A DNA stretch of 21,969 bases from contig CAJXFN010000002.1 in the NCBI GenBank assembly GCA_913052655.1, positions 1 to 21,969 of the forward strand, given 5' to 3'. The notes below the pieces were generated by a model that was given only the letters and a program-made list of their open reading frames with translations, was not told the origin of the DNA and searched no databases. The position numbers and the translations under genes were made by a program. Numbering within the stretch: the first letter of the stretch is position 1; each line of letters begins with the position of its first letter. The DNA is from an uncultured Flavobacteriales bacterium. Its GTDB lineage: Bacteria; Bacteroidota; Bacteroidia; Flavobacteriales; BACL11. This document shows, in pieces, positions 1-7,957 of this stretch.

Positions 1-940
1 CTTGCTCTGCCTTAAATTTATAAGAAATAGCCCATCTTGGAGATTTTGCAGTAAATCCCATTTCTTCCTGCATATTTACATCATCTACTTTTATCACAAT
101 TCCGTCAATTTCAAAAGGTAATAGATGTCTTTTTCTTTCCCATTTTTTGACAAAAGATACAACACCGCTAATATCATTGAATCTTTCAATTTCATTTGGA
201 ACTTTAAATCCCCAATTTTTAGCGTATTGTAGATTGGTATAATGGCTGTTAGTTGGAATGTTCTCACCTAATAAGTAATATAAAAAACAATCTAAAGGTC
301 GTTTCGCTACTTCACTTGGATCTAATAATTTTAAACTTCCTGAGGCTGTATTTCTAGGATTGGCAAAAGGAACTAAATCATTTTTTATTCTATCATTATT
401 CAACGTGTTAAATTTTGAAATTGGAATAAATATTTCTCCTCTTATTTCAAATTCTTTAGGAAAATCACCTCTTAACTTCAGAGGAATACTTTTAATTGTT
501 TTTACATTTAAAGTTACATCATCTCCTTTATATCCATCCCCTCTAGTGAGAGCCTGAATTAATACACCATCTTTATATTTTAAACTTATAGAGACTCCAT
601 CATATTTTAACTCGCAAACATATTTAATTGGTTGATCTGTTATTTTTTTTAATCTGATATCAAAATCAATTAAATCCTCTTCAGAGTAAGTGTTTCCTAA
701 AGACAACATTCTATATTTATGTGGAACAGATACAAAACCATCAATAACATCTCCCCCAACTCGTTGAGTAGGAGAATTTATATCAAAATATTCTGGATTT
801 AAATTTTCTAAATTTTTCAACTCTTTTAGAAGAGAGTCAAATTCAAAATCTGAAATAGCAGGATTGTCCAATACATAATAAGAATGATTATGTCCGGAAA
901 TTTCTTTCCTTAAAAAATCTATTCTTTCTTTTACATTCAT
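1..940 (-). CDS. ligA: NAD-dependent DNA ligase LigA, N-terminal part (runs off the left edge)
   Basis: LigA seals nicks during replication and repair using NAD+. About 313 N-terminal residues are visible, reading from ATG at 938-940 with no stop before position 1. The family normally has about 670 residues, so the OB, zinc-finger, HhH and BRCT regions lie outside the window. The Ia domain is seen at the start, with YYVLDNPAISD near residues 21-31. The adenylation motif CELKYDG follows, with the nucleotide-accepting lysine at about residue 112, then SISLKYKDG, TRGDG and FANPRNTASGSLK of the nucleotidyltransferase domain. The ATG directly abuts the stop codon of the upstream 152-residue gene (941-943), so the two are probably co-transcribed. 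The identification is secure; only the truncation at the window edge limits it. Confidence 0.95.
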   Translation of the reverse strand, partial: MNVKERIDFLRKEISGHNHSYYVLDNPAISDFEFDSLLKELKNLENLNPEYFDINSPTQRVGGDVIDGFVSVPHKYRMLSLGNTYSEEDLIDFDIRLKKITDQPIKYVCELKYDGVSISLKYKDGVLIQALTRGDGYKGDDVTLNVKTIKSIPLKLRGDFPKEFEIRGEIFIPISKFNTLNNDRIKNDLVPFANPRNTASGSLKLLDPSEVAKRPLDCFLYYLLGENIPTNSHYTNLQYAKNWGFKVPNEIERFNDISGVVSFVKKWERKRHLLPFEIDGIVIKVDDVNMQEEMGFTAKSPRWAISYKFKAEQ

Positions 941-1399
941 CTATTTTTGATAAGGTAAATGCGAATCGTGTAAAATCATTTTTAATGTGCCATTTATCTT
1001 TTTTAACACTATTGTGTACTCTACTTTGAGATCTTCTTTACCTTCCATTCCAAAAAAGTAATTTCCCATACAAATAGCACAATCAGACATAATTTTAATT
1101 CCTATATTTTCCCAATTTACGCTATTCCATCCTTTTATAGCGAATCCATTATCTTCTGAATAGTTAGGATTAGATCCAACAAAATAGGAAAGTGCTGCTG
1201 CTTTATCTAATCTAAATTGAGTATCGGTAGCCAGAGTTGGTTTAAACAATACTTTTTCTGTTTCGTAAGCGTATAATCTTTTAATAAATTCTATCGCTTC
1301 TTCTGTGAAATTTCCTCCATTTTTATAGGTTGTACTCATGCTTACAATCCCATTTCCCCAATTCTTTTGAAACTCTAAAACTTCTTCTTTTGTAATCAT
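941..1399 (-). CDS. Small SnoaL/CaMKII-association-like protein
   Basis: This is a 152-residue soluble protein with no signal peptide or membrane segment. From memory it resembles a small family with the cystatin-like alpha+beta fold of SnoaL and the CaMKII association domain. Members share an LYAY...VLFKPT stretch (about 43-54), a QFR.....ALSYFVG.NP core (about 61-78), MGNYFF (about 111-116), KVEYT (about 124-128) and a C-terminal LHDSHLPY. Database entries for this family are sometimes mislabelled phosphoribosyl-AMP cyclohydrolase; I see no HisI metal or catalytic motifs. The biochemical function is unknown to me. It lies between prmC (31 bases upstream) and ligA (directly abutting). A TAnnTTTG core at 1422-1429 could start its own transcript. 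Confidence 0.7.
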   Translation of the reverse strand: MITKEEVLEFQKNWGNGIVSMSTTYKNGGNFTEEAIEFIKRLYAYETEKVLFKPTLATDTQFRLDKAAALSYFVGSNPNYSEDNGFAIKGWNSVNWENIGIKIMSDCAICMGNYFFGMEGKEDLKVEYTIVLKKINGTLKMILHDSHLPYQK

Positions 1400-1421
1400 T
1401 TCTATATTTTTAGTTAATGTT

Positions 1422-1429
1422 CAAAAATA
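1422..1429 (-). promoter_or_regulatory. Possible promoter core (TATTTTTG) for the 152-residue gene and ligA
   Basis: On the minus strand this reads TATTTTTG, matching the Bacteroidota -7 element TAnnTTTG, in the gap between prmC and the next gene. It would give a leader of roughly 15-20 bases. I see no convincing TTG at -33, so this is suggestive only. Confidence 0.3.
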
Positions 1430-1430
1430 A

Positions 1431-2294
1431 TTATTTCCACATAGCTTTTATCATTCTATCTTTATCGTTTATATCTTTTTTTAACTCGATATTAACAAAT
1501 CCTTTTTTTTCTAGTAATTCTACAATATCTTTACCAAATCTTTCATTTATTTCGAAATATAACTTTCCATTTTTGTTTAAGATATTTCTAGCTATATCCG
1601 CTATATTATTATAAAAAATAAGTGGTTCTTTATCTTCAACAAATAAGGCAACATGAGGTTCCCAATCTAAAACATTTTTATTCATCTGTTCTTTTTCAGA
1701 ACTTAAAATATAAGGGGGATTACTTACAATAATATCATATTTAATGTTTAACTTAGATGTAGACAAATCTTTATCATAATCAAATACATCTACGGTTTCA
1801 AAAGTTACATTTGTTTCATTTATATCATTATTTATCATAGCGACATTTAAAGCGTCTATACTAGCATCTACTCCAGTAAAGCTACCTGATAAACTTTTAC
1901 ACAAAGAAATAATAATACATCCACCTCCAGTACCAATATCTAAATAATCCTGTGTGTCATTTTTGTTGTCTCTAATAACCCAATCTACTAACTCTTCAGT
2001 TTCTGGTCTTGGTATTAATGATCCAATGGCACAATAGAATTTACTGTTATAAAATTCTGTTTCCTTAAAAATATATTGAATTGGCTTATATTTTTTTAAA
2101 GAAACAACAGTAGATCTTATTTCTGGTATCTTAGATTCTTCTATAGTTGTATAACCATTAATTAAAGTATCTGATTTACTCATTTTTAAAATATGTTCTA
2201 TTGAAATATAGGCTAGTGATTTTATCTCCCTATCATCATAAAAACCCTTTAATTCTAATAAGAAAAAAGGCAGTATATCTGATATAATTTTCAT
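1431..2294 (-). CDS. prmC: Peptide chain release factor N5-glutamine methyltransferase
   Basis: PrmC (HemK) methylates the glutamine of the GGQ motif in release factors RF1 and RF2, using S-adenosylmethionine, in the cytoplasm. The 287-residue length is normal. An N-terminal helical domain occupies about residues 1-75. The family signature RPETE is at 96-100, the SAM-binding loop LDIGTGGGCI at about 118-127, and the catalytic NPPY at 192-195, which holds the target glutamine. The gene is divergent from ribD, with 35 bases between start codons, and is followed by the SnoaL-like gene and ligA on the same strand. The start ATG at 2292-2294 gives the expected N-terminus. Confidence 0.95.
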   Translation of the reverse strand: MKIISDILPFFLLELKGFYDDREIKSLAYISIEHILKMSKSDTLINGYTTIEESKIPEIRSTVVSLKKYKPIQYIFKETEFYNSKFYCAIGSLIPRPETEELVDWVIRDNKNDTQDYLDIGTGGGCIIISLCKSLSGSFTGVDASIDALNVAMINNDINETNVTFETVDVFDYDKDLSTSKLNIKYDIIVSNPPYILSSEKEQMNKNVLDWEPHVALFVEDKEPLIFYNNIADIARNILNKNGKLYFEINERFGKDIVELLEKKGFVNIELKKDINDKDRMIKAMWK

Positions 2295-2329
2295 TTAGCT
2301 AATTTACTAAATTTACTTATGTTTGTAAG

Positions 2330-3358
2330 GTGAAAAATCATGAATATTATCTTGAAAAATGCTTGAATTTAGCTTGTAAGGGGTTTCCAAATAATAGGCC
2401 AAATCCAATGGTAGGATCTGTTATAGTCTATAAAGATAAAATTATTGGTGAGGGATATCATGAAGAATATGGGTCTAATCATGCTGAAGTAAATGCTATA
2501 AATAGCGTGATAGATAAAAGTTTGCTTACAAAATCTACAATTTATGTTAATCTAGAGCCTTGTTCTCATTTTGGTAAAACACCTCCATGTGCAGACTTAA
2601 TTATAAAGCACAAAATACCCAAGGTAGTTGTCGGTTGTATTGACACTTTTTCTAAGGTTTCTGGTAAAGGAATACAGAAAATGAGGAACGCGGGTATTGA
2701 AGTTATAACTGGGGTGTTAAATAAAGAATCTAGGGATTTAAATAAAAGATTCTTTACCTTTCATGAAAAAAAAAGACCATATATTATTTTAAAATGGGCA
2801 GAAAGTAAGGATGGTTTTATCGCTCCATTAGATCAAAAAAAACCATTTTGGATGACTTCAAAAGAGTCAAAGAAGTTAGTGCATAATTGGAGGTCTGAAG
2901 AAGATTCAATTTTAATAGGCAGAGTTACGGCAGAAAAGGATAACCCCTTATTAACTGTTCGTAAGATAAATGGAAAGAATCCAACTAGAATTGTAATTGA
3001 TAGGAATTTAAAACTTTCAAAAAATCTAAACTTATTTAATTCTGAATCAGATACTATTATTTTTAATGAAAAATTATCAAATAAATTAACTAATATTAAT
3101 TATATTAAAATTAATTTTATAAACTTGATTAATAATATTTTAGAAGTTTTATATGAGCTAAATATTCAGTCACTAATAATTGAGGGAGGAACTAAAACCT
3201 TACAATCTTTTATAGATAAGAAGTTGTGGGATGAAGCTAGAATTTTTTATACAAATATAGAACTTTCAGAGGGGGTTTACTCCCCAAAAATTGAAGGAGA
3301 AATAATTTCATCTAAAGAAATAAATGAGGATTTACTAGAATTTATTGTCCCAAAATGA
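2330..3358 (+). CDS. ribD: Bifunctional riboflavin biosynthesis deaminase/reductase RibD
   Basis: RibD carries out two consecutive riboflavin steps: deamination of the pyrimidine from GTP cyclohydrolase II, then NADPH reduction of its ribose. The N-terminal deaminase (about 1-145) has the zinc site with H51 and E53 in NHAEVNAI, and C78 and C87 in EPCSHFGKTPPCADL. The C-terminal reductase (about 148-342) begins with RPYIILKWAESKDGFIA and contains the late glycine motif IEGGTKTLQSFI. The 342-residue length is normal. The start is GTG at 2330; the encoded MKNHEYYLEKCLNLA matches the usual RibD N-terminus, and the next methionine is within the conserved NPMVG. It overlaps the next gene by four bases (ATGA). 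It supplies riboflavin together with RibBA at 13023. Confidence 0.95.
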   Translation: MKNHEYYLEKCLNLACKGFPNNRPNPMVGSVIVYKDKIIGEGYHEEYGSNHAEVNAINSVIDKSLLTKSTIYVNLEPCSHFGKTPPCADLIIKHKIPKVVVGCIDTFSKVSGKGIQKMRNAGIEVITGVLNKESRDLNKRFFTFHEKKRPYIILKWAESKDGFIAPLDQKKPFWMTSKESKKLVHNWRSEEDSILIGRVTAEKDNPLLTVRKINGKNPTRIVIDRNLKLSKNLNLFNSESDTIIFNEKLSNKLTNINYIKINFINLINNILEVLYELNIQSLIIEGGTKTLQSFIDKKLWDEARIFYTNIELSEGVYSPKIEGEIISSKEINEDLLEFIVPK

Positions 3359-4200
3359 TCTCACTTTTACTTTCAATTGTTTTTACTGTAGTTTTATTTC
3401 TTTTTTTTAAGGAATTTGAAAGAAGAGATATTAATACTCATCAAGCTATAACTATAAACTATATCACTGCTAGTATACTAGCTTATTTTGTTTATAATAA
3501 GGAAGTAGATATAAAAGAAATATTTTCTACATCATGGATATTCCAGACAATTGCACTTGGCATATTCTTTGTAATAATGTTTAATGTAATGGCAAAAACT
3601 ACTCAAAAACTAGGTGTTTCTATTGCTGCTATGTCTTCTAAAATGTCTTTGGTTATTCCAGTATTAGTAGCTTATTTCTTTTATCCAGATTCGAATATAT
3701 CCTCATTACAATTTTTTGGAATTATCTTAGCTTTAGTCGCTGTATATTGTACTTTTAAAAAACAACAAAAACATTCCTATCCTTTATATATTGCTATTGT
3801 ACTATTTTTTGGAGCTGGGATATTAGATGCTAGTATTAATTATATTGAAACTATTTTCTTAAATCAAAAAGAAGATGAATACAATAAATTTATAATTACT
3901 ATTTTTAGTGTTGCATTTATTACTGGATTAGTAAAAATGATTTTTGATAAAAATGAAACAAACTTAAAAAGTATATTTTCAGGTATTTTACTAGGTGTAC
4001 CTAACTACTTTAGTATTTATTTTGTATTACAATCATTAGAGGAATTAGGAGGGATTGTTGTTTTTCCTGTTTTGAACATTGGAGTAGTACTATTATCTTC
4101 AATTATAAGTTTTATCTATTATAAGGAACAAATGAGTTTATTAAATTGGATGGGAATTAGTATGTCCTGTATTTCTATAATTTTAATACTATCTGTATGA
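3355..4200 (+). CDS. EamA/DMT-type membrane permease
   Basis: This is a 281-residue, strongly hydrophobic integral membrane protein with about nine to ten predicted helices arranged as two similar halves. That layout is typical of the drug/metabolite transporter (EamA) superfamily. The first half carries GVSIAAMSSKMSLVIPVLVAYFF (about 88-110), a characteristic region preceding the helix with FFGIILALVAVY. The second half repeats this as GGIVVFPVLNIGVVLLSSIISFIYYKEQMS followed by WMGISMSCISIILIL. The substrate cannot be read from the sequence. Translational overlap with ribD (ATGA at 3355-3358) and with the next gene (ATGA at 4197-4200) points to one operon. Its place after ribD makes a flavin or precursor substrate conceivable, but that is only a guess. 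Confidence 0.75.
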   Translation: MISLLLSIVFTVVLFLFFKEFERRDINTHQAITINYITASILAYFVYNKEVDIKEIFSTSWIFQTIALGIFFVIMFNVMAKTTQKLGVSIAAMSSKMSLVIPVLVAYFFYPDSNISSLQFFGIILALVAVYCTFKKQQKHSYPLYIAIVLFFGAGILDASINYIETIFLNQKEDEYNKFIITIFSVAFITGLVKMIFDKNETNLKSIFSGILLGVPNYFSIYFVLQSLEELGGIVVFPVLNIGVVLLSSIISFIYYKEQMSLLNWMGISMSCISIILILSV

Positions 4201-4811
4201 TTTTTGATGACACATACAATGAAGTGAAAAAACCGAGTTCAGGTATATACAAAGAAAAAGGAAGTAAATTTATATCATACTCCTATCCTGTTTATACAGA
4301 AAAAGACATAAAAGATAGAATGGAGGAAGTTAAGAAAATAGAACATTCTGCAAGACACTACTGCTATGCTTTTGTTTTACATCCAGATAAATCATTTCAA
4401 AGATCAAGTGATGATGGAGAACCCTCTTCAACAGCTGGAAAACCTATTTTAGGACAAATATTGTCAAATAACTTAACAAATATATTAATTATTGTAGTGA
4501 GACATTTTGGAGGAGTTAAACTAGGTGTGTCTGGGTTAATCAGATCTTATAAAACTGCTGCCGCAGATACAATACTCAATTCTCAAATTATAACAAAGAT
4601 TTTAAAAGAACAATTTGAGGTTTGTTTTAAATACCCCCAAATGAATGTTGTAATGAGACTGGTAAAAGAATTTGATTTGGAAGTAATAAAAACAGACTTT
4701 CAAATTGATTGTAAACTTATATTTGCAGTTCCCAAAAGTAAATCTTTAGACATAGAAGATACATTTAAGAAGAACCATGAAATAACAATAGAATATTTAA
4801 AAACAAGCTAA
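4197..4811 (+). CDS. yigZ: YigZ/IMPACT family protein (UPF0029)
   Basis: This 204-residue cytoplasmic protein belongs to the YigZ/IMPACT family. The N-terminal UPF0029 domain is recognised by SARHYCYAFVL (about 51-61), the signature SDDGEPSSTAGKPIL (71-85) and VVRHFGGVKLGVSGLIRSY (about 100-118). The remaining 70-80 residues match the position of the ferredoxin-like DUF1949 domain. Eukaryotic IMPACT acts on GCN2 signalling; the bacterial role is not firmly established, and a link to translation or RNA binding has been proposed. The start ATG overlaps the stop of the permease gene, and the stop overlaps the next ATG (TAATG at 4809-4813). The family call is firm; the function is open. Confidence 0.9.
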   Translation: MIFDDTYNEVKKPSSGIYKEKGSKFISYSYPVYTEKDIKDRMEEVKKIEHSARHYCYAFVLHPDKSFQRSSDDGEPSSTAGKPILGQILSNNLTNILIIVVRHFGGVKLGVSGLIRSYKTAAADTILNSQIITKILKEQFEVCFKYPQMNVVMRLVKEFDLEVIKTDFQIDCKLIFAVPKSKSLDIEDTFKKNHEITIEYLKTS

Positions 4812-5719
4812 TGGAATTATTAAAACAAATGTGTGAAGTTCATGCTCCTTCTGGAGAAGAATCAACTATGAAAAACTTCATATTAAAGCATATAGAAATA
4901 AATAAAAATAATTGGAAGGTACAACCTATACTTCATTATGGAAAAGGGTTACAAGATAATTTAATTTTAGTTTTTGGAAAGCCAAATACTGCAATATTCG
5001 CTCATTTAGATTCTATTGGTTTTACAGTAAAATATAACAATGAAATTGTAAAAATTGGAGGACCAGTTTCATCAGAGGGAATTGTGATAACAGGAAAGGA
5101 TTCTTTTGGAAAAATTGAAGGTAAAATTGTAAAAAAAGAAAATAAAATATTTATTGATTTTCATAGAGAAATTGAAAAAGGTACTTCTTTAATATTTAAA
5201 TCAAATTTCAGAGAAACTAAAGAATATATACAAAGCTGCTATTTAGATAACAGACTTGGAGTTTGGAATGCTCTTGAAGTTGCAAAAACTTTAGAGAATG
5301 GAATTATTGTTTTTTCCTCTTGGGAGGAACATAGTGGTGGATCTGTGGGATATTTAGGAAAATTTATTCAAGAAAAATATGGAGTAATGCAAGCACTTAT
5401 ATCTGATATCACTTGGGTTACTGAAGGAGTTAAACATGGAAAAGGATGCGCTATATCCCTAAGAGATAGTGGAATACCAAGAAGATCATATGTTAATAAA
5501 ATAGTTGAAATTGCAAGAAAAACAAATATTCCTTATCAATTAGAGGTAGAAGATGCGGGAGGAAGTGATGGGAATGGTTTACAAAAGAGTGATTATCCTT
5601 GGGACTGGTGTTTTGTTGGAGCACCAGAAGATAATGTTCATTCTCCAGACGAAAAAGTTCACAAAAAAGATATTCAATCTATGTTAGATTTATATAAAGA
5701 ATTAATGAAAAAACTTTAA
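4811..5719 (+). CDS. M42-type (dinuclear metal) aminopeptidase-like protein
   Basis: This 302-residue protein carries the full set of metal and catalytic positions expected for M42 glutamyl-aminopeptidase/cellulase-M-like enzymes. These are H65 and D67 in FAHLDSIGF, D146 in YLDNRLG, E172 and E173 in SSWEEHSGGSVGY, D199 in ISDIT, and H277 in VHSPDE. The opening LLKQMCEVHAPSGEES is also typical of M42 and M20 peptidases. It lacks a signal peptide, so it is presumably a cytoplasmic peptidase that trims N-terminal residues. It is slightly shorter than most M42 members (about 340-360 residues). The start overlaps the yigZ stop by one base, so it is the last gene of the ribD cluster. The exact substrate is not predictable. 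Confidence 0.85.
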   Translation: MELLKQMCEVHAPSGEESTMKNFILKHIEINKNNWKVQPILHYGKGLQDNLILVFGKPNTAIFAHLDSIGFTVKYNNEIVKIGGPVSSEGIVITGKDSFGKIEGKIVKKENKIFIDFHREIEKGTSLIFKSNFRETKEYIQSCYLDNRLGVWNALEVAKTLENGIIVFSSWEEHSGGSVGYLGKFIQEKYGVMQALISDITWVTEGVKHGKGCAISLRDSGIPRRSYVNKIVEIARKTNIPYQLEVEDAGGSDGNGLQKSDYPWDWCFVGAPEDNVHSPDEKVHKKDIQSMLDLYKELMKKL

Positions 5720-5739
5720 TCAAGAACTTCTCTTTTTTT

Positions 5740-5763
5740 GTAGTATAAATCAACTACGTTTTT
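5740..5763. terminator. Weak hairpin between convergent genes
   Basis: GTAGT (5740-5744) and ACTAC (5753-5757) form a five-pair stem with an eight-base loop. It is flanked by a T run before and after (5733-5739, 5759-5763), so it could end transcription from either side. It lies between the convergent peptidase and lipoprotein genes. The stem is short, so this is a candidate only. Confidence 0.3.
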
Positions 5764-5772
5764 AAAAATTAA

Positions 5773-6837
5773 TTATTTATAAATCTTCAAATCAATAACA
5801 GGATTATTTACCTGAATGGAATCAACGAACTGATCAAGATAAACATTGTATTTATAAATATAATCACTATTATTTTTATCGTTCATATATAAAAAATCTA
5901 CAATAATAGATGTAGTATCTGTATTTGCAAACGACTCTCTATTTATTTCAAGTACTGTAGGTATTTTCTTATCTGTAACTAATGTATGATTTAGAGAATT
6001 TGTTGATAAATAATAAACACCAGATGAGCTAGTGATATAATACTTTGTATTCGCATTATTTACTAAAATATTATTAGCATTATAAACATTATTTAAAGTA
6101 TTTGAATTTTGAATACTTAAAGACCCAGCACCAATAGAATGAACCGAAGAAAAAGTGTTGTTTGATAAATTAGATTCATCATAAATACCTTTACATAAAA
6201 CAATAATCGACCCGTTATGAAGTACAGATACAGGATTTTTATCTACAATTATATTTCCAGCAAATTCATTAATAGGAACTACACCATCTTTGACATTTAT
6301 CGCACATAATGTTGTATCATAATCATTTGAATTATCCCTACCTGAATTTACAACAAAAGCTCTTTCCCAACTCAAAACAATATCTGATGGACTTGCATCA
6401 TCTCCAGTTTTTATACGAGCTATAACTTCTCTTAAATTTATGTCTACTACTTTAATTTCAGATTCCGCTTTATCAGAAACATACATTCTGTTAAATTTTG
6501 CATATTCACATTCTTGAGCATCAGAAAAAGCTTGTAAATCCCAATTTTTTAGAAATGTATTTATATCAACAGAATACAGAGTATTTTCAGAAACAATATA
6601 CATGTTATCACTATGTACGTTTAAAGATTTTAGATTTGAGATAGTGTTACCATTTACAGTTTGAAATATATTTTCCTTTAACTCATTATTACTAAAATCA
6701 TAATAATTTATATTATTTTCTGATAATATATATAATCCTTTTCCATAATCACTATCATATACAGGAGGGTCAATTTTTTCAGGAGTACATCCAAAAAAAT
6801 AAATGGAAAACAATGATATAAATAATAATTTTTTCAT
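5773..6837 (-). CDS. Second, diverged BtuG-like beta-propeller lipoprotein
   Basis: This is a 354-residue lipoprotein of unassigned function. From ATG at 6837 it begins MKKLLFISLFSIYFFGC, a short signal peptide ending in a lipobox with the lipidated cysteine at residue 17. A GTG at 6852 would add five residues, but that codon overlaps a promoter core (6852-6859), so I prefer 6837. The body has repeated beta-strand units such as NRMYVSDKAESEIKVVDINL and DIVLSWERAFVVNSG. These align unit by unit with the BtuG-like neighbour (AYISDWGSNSIHVLDLNN and YVYVCNVGG). The two proteins also share the tail pattern YKYN...VDS.QV. I infer a full-length but strongly diverged DUF5074/YncE-type propeller. It follows a terminator-like palindrome, so it may be a separate transcript. 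A B12 co-receptor or partner role is inferred from location and homology only. Confidence 0.75.
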   Translation of the reverse strand: MKKLLFISLFSIYFFGCTPEKIDPPVYDSDYGKGLYILSENNINYYDFSNNELKENIFQTVNGNTISNLKSLNVHSDNMYIVSENTLYSVDINTFLKNWDLQAFSDAQECEYAKFNRMYVSDKAESEIKVVDINLREVIARIKTGDDASPSDIVLSWERAFVVNSGRDNSNDYDTTLCAINVKDGVVPINEFAGNIIVDKNPVSVLHNGSIIVLCKGIYDESNLSNNTFSSVHSIGAGSLSIQNSNTLNNVYNANNILVNNANTKYYITSSSGVYYLSTNSLNHTLVTDKKIPTVLEINRESFANTDTTSIIVDFLYMNDKNNSDYIYKYNVYLDQFVDSIQVNNPVIDLKIYK

Positions 6838-6851
6838 CTTTAATTTTTTCA

Positions 6852-6859
6852 CAAATATA
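6852..6859 (-). promoter_or_regulatory. Promoter core (TATATTTG) before the second propeller gene
   Basis: The minus strand reads TATATTTG, matching TAnnTTTG, 14 bases upstream of the ATG at 6837 and just downstream of the 6860-6891 palindrome. Its final G is the first base of an upstream in-frame GTG, so a transcript from here would not contain that GTG. No clear -33 TTG is seen; that position falls inside the hairpin. Confidence 0.4.
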
Positions 6860-6891
6860 AATAAAAAGGGATGTTAACATCCCTTTTTATT
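6860..6891. terminator. Palindromic terminator between the two propeller genes
   Basis: AAAAAGGGATG (6863-6873), a TTAA loop and CATCCCTTTTT (6878-6888) form a perfect 11-pair stem, which AT pairs extend to about 6860-6891. It carries a T run on either strand. It lies 10 bases beyond the stop of the upstream propeller gene (6902). It is therefore well placed to end the btuB-btuG transcript, fully or partly, before the next gene. Confidence 0.75.
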
Positions 6892-6901
6892 CTCAATACT
6901 T

Positions 6902-7957
6902 TTAATTAAAACAATAACTTCCAGGTATTATGCCAACCTGTACTGAATCTACTATAGTTCCAGATTCATTATATTTATATGACCATCCATTTTGAACATA
7001 GTCAACTGCGTCACTACCATAAATATATCCATCATTATATCCAAGACCATAAAAACTTCTGCTAATTATAGGTGTAGTAGGAAGATCTAAATCAGAAATA
7101 TTAAATTTATATACATTTTTACTCCAACTTCCATCAGAATAAAACAATGATGTTCCATTATCATTAATTATTAAATCACTTGGGCTATTTCCTACGTCAA
7201 AATTAAATGTTGATACAATACTATTATTAGTTATTTTTACAAGACTACCAGCGGTTTGAGATACAACATTCCAATTTGCATCATATTCAGTATATCCTCC
7301 ACAAAGAACCCATATATTATCATTAACATCTGTAACTATAGAATTTGGCTTGTCTCCTACTTCTATAGTGTTGATTAAAAGATCATTACTAGCGTCGATT
7401 ACAGATATTGTTTTTTCATATCCCCATCCACCAACATTACAAACATAGACATAACCATTAGAATAAATCATTTTTTCAGGTCCATTTCCAACACTAATTG
7501 TAGATAAAATTTCTAAATTATTTAAATCTAATACATGTATTGAATTAGAACCCCAATCTGAGATGTATGCCTTAGTATTTGATACTTCAATAATATATCT
7601 TGGAGATATTATATCTTCAATTGTTCCTACAGATATCATTGAATCTATTGAAGCTACTTCAATTTTAGATGAGTTGTTTACAACGATATATGCATTTTCA
7701 TCAATTATACTCATTGACTGAACCACATCTCCTAATGGAAAAGAATTTGTTGTTACAAAAACATTGTTTTCTACTATACCATCACTAGATACAAAAGAAA
7801 TAGAACCATTACCGGAACCAAAATTACCTTCATTAGTGACAAAATATCCATCATCATAAATACCATTAGAATCAGGCGGGTTACTGTCTTTTGTACATGA
7901 ACTAATAACTAAAGATGCAATAATTAAAGTTGTGATTTTGTTAATTGTTTTTTTCAT
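6902..7957 (-). CDS. BtuG-like beta-propeller lipoprotein (DUF5074/YncE type)
   Basis: This 351-residue lipoprotein has a signal peptide ending in LVISSC, with the lipidated cysteine at residue 21, followed by TKDSNPP. The mature part starts with DDGYFVTNEGNFGSGNGSISF, a recognisable opening of DUF5074 surface proteins. It continues with YncE-like propeller repeats: KAYISDWGSNSIHVLDL, LEILSTISVGNGPEKM, VYVCNVGG, INTIEVGDKPNSIVTD and NIWVLCGG. In Bacteroides, BtuG is such a seven-bladed propeller, anchored on the cell surface, that binds B12 very tightly and passes it to BtuB. Here the gene directly follows a BtuB-like receptor gene under a cobalamin riboswitch, which supports the same role. 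Surface exposure is inferred, not visible. The start ATG is preceded by a run of 13 A that begins in the btuB stop codon. Confidence 0.85.
   Translation of the reverse strand: MKKTINKITTLIIASLVISSCTKDSNPPDSNGIYDDGYFVTNEGNFGSGNGSISFVSSDGIVENNVFVTTNSFPLGDVVQSMSIIDENAYIVVNNSSKIEVASIDSMISVGTIEDIISPRYIIEVSNTKAYISDWGSNSIHVLDLNNLEILSTISVGNGPEKMIYSNGYVYVCNVGGWGYEKTISVIDASNDLLINTIEVGDKPNSIVTDVNDNIWVLCGGYTEYDANWNVVSQTAGSLVKITNNSIVSTFNFDVGNSPSDLIINDNGTSLFYSDGSWSKNVYKFNISDLDLPTTPIISRSFYGLGYNDGYIYGSDAVDYVQNGWSYKYNESGTIVDSVQVGIIPGSYCFN

Noticed and set aside
2318..2325. TATGTTTG resembling a promoter core before ribD
   Set aside because: It would place the transcript start at or just beyond the GTG at 2330, implying a leaderless message, and no -33 element is seen. 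Probably chance, though leaderless expression is not excluded.
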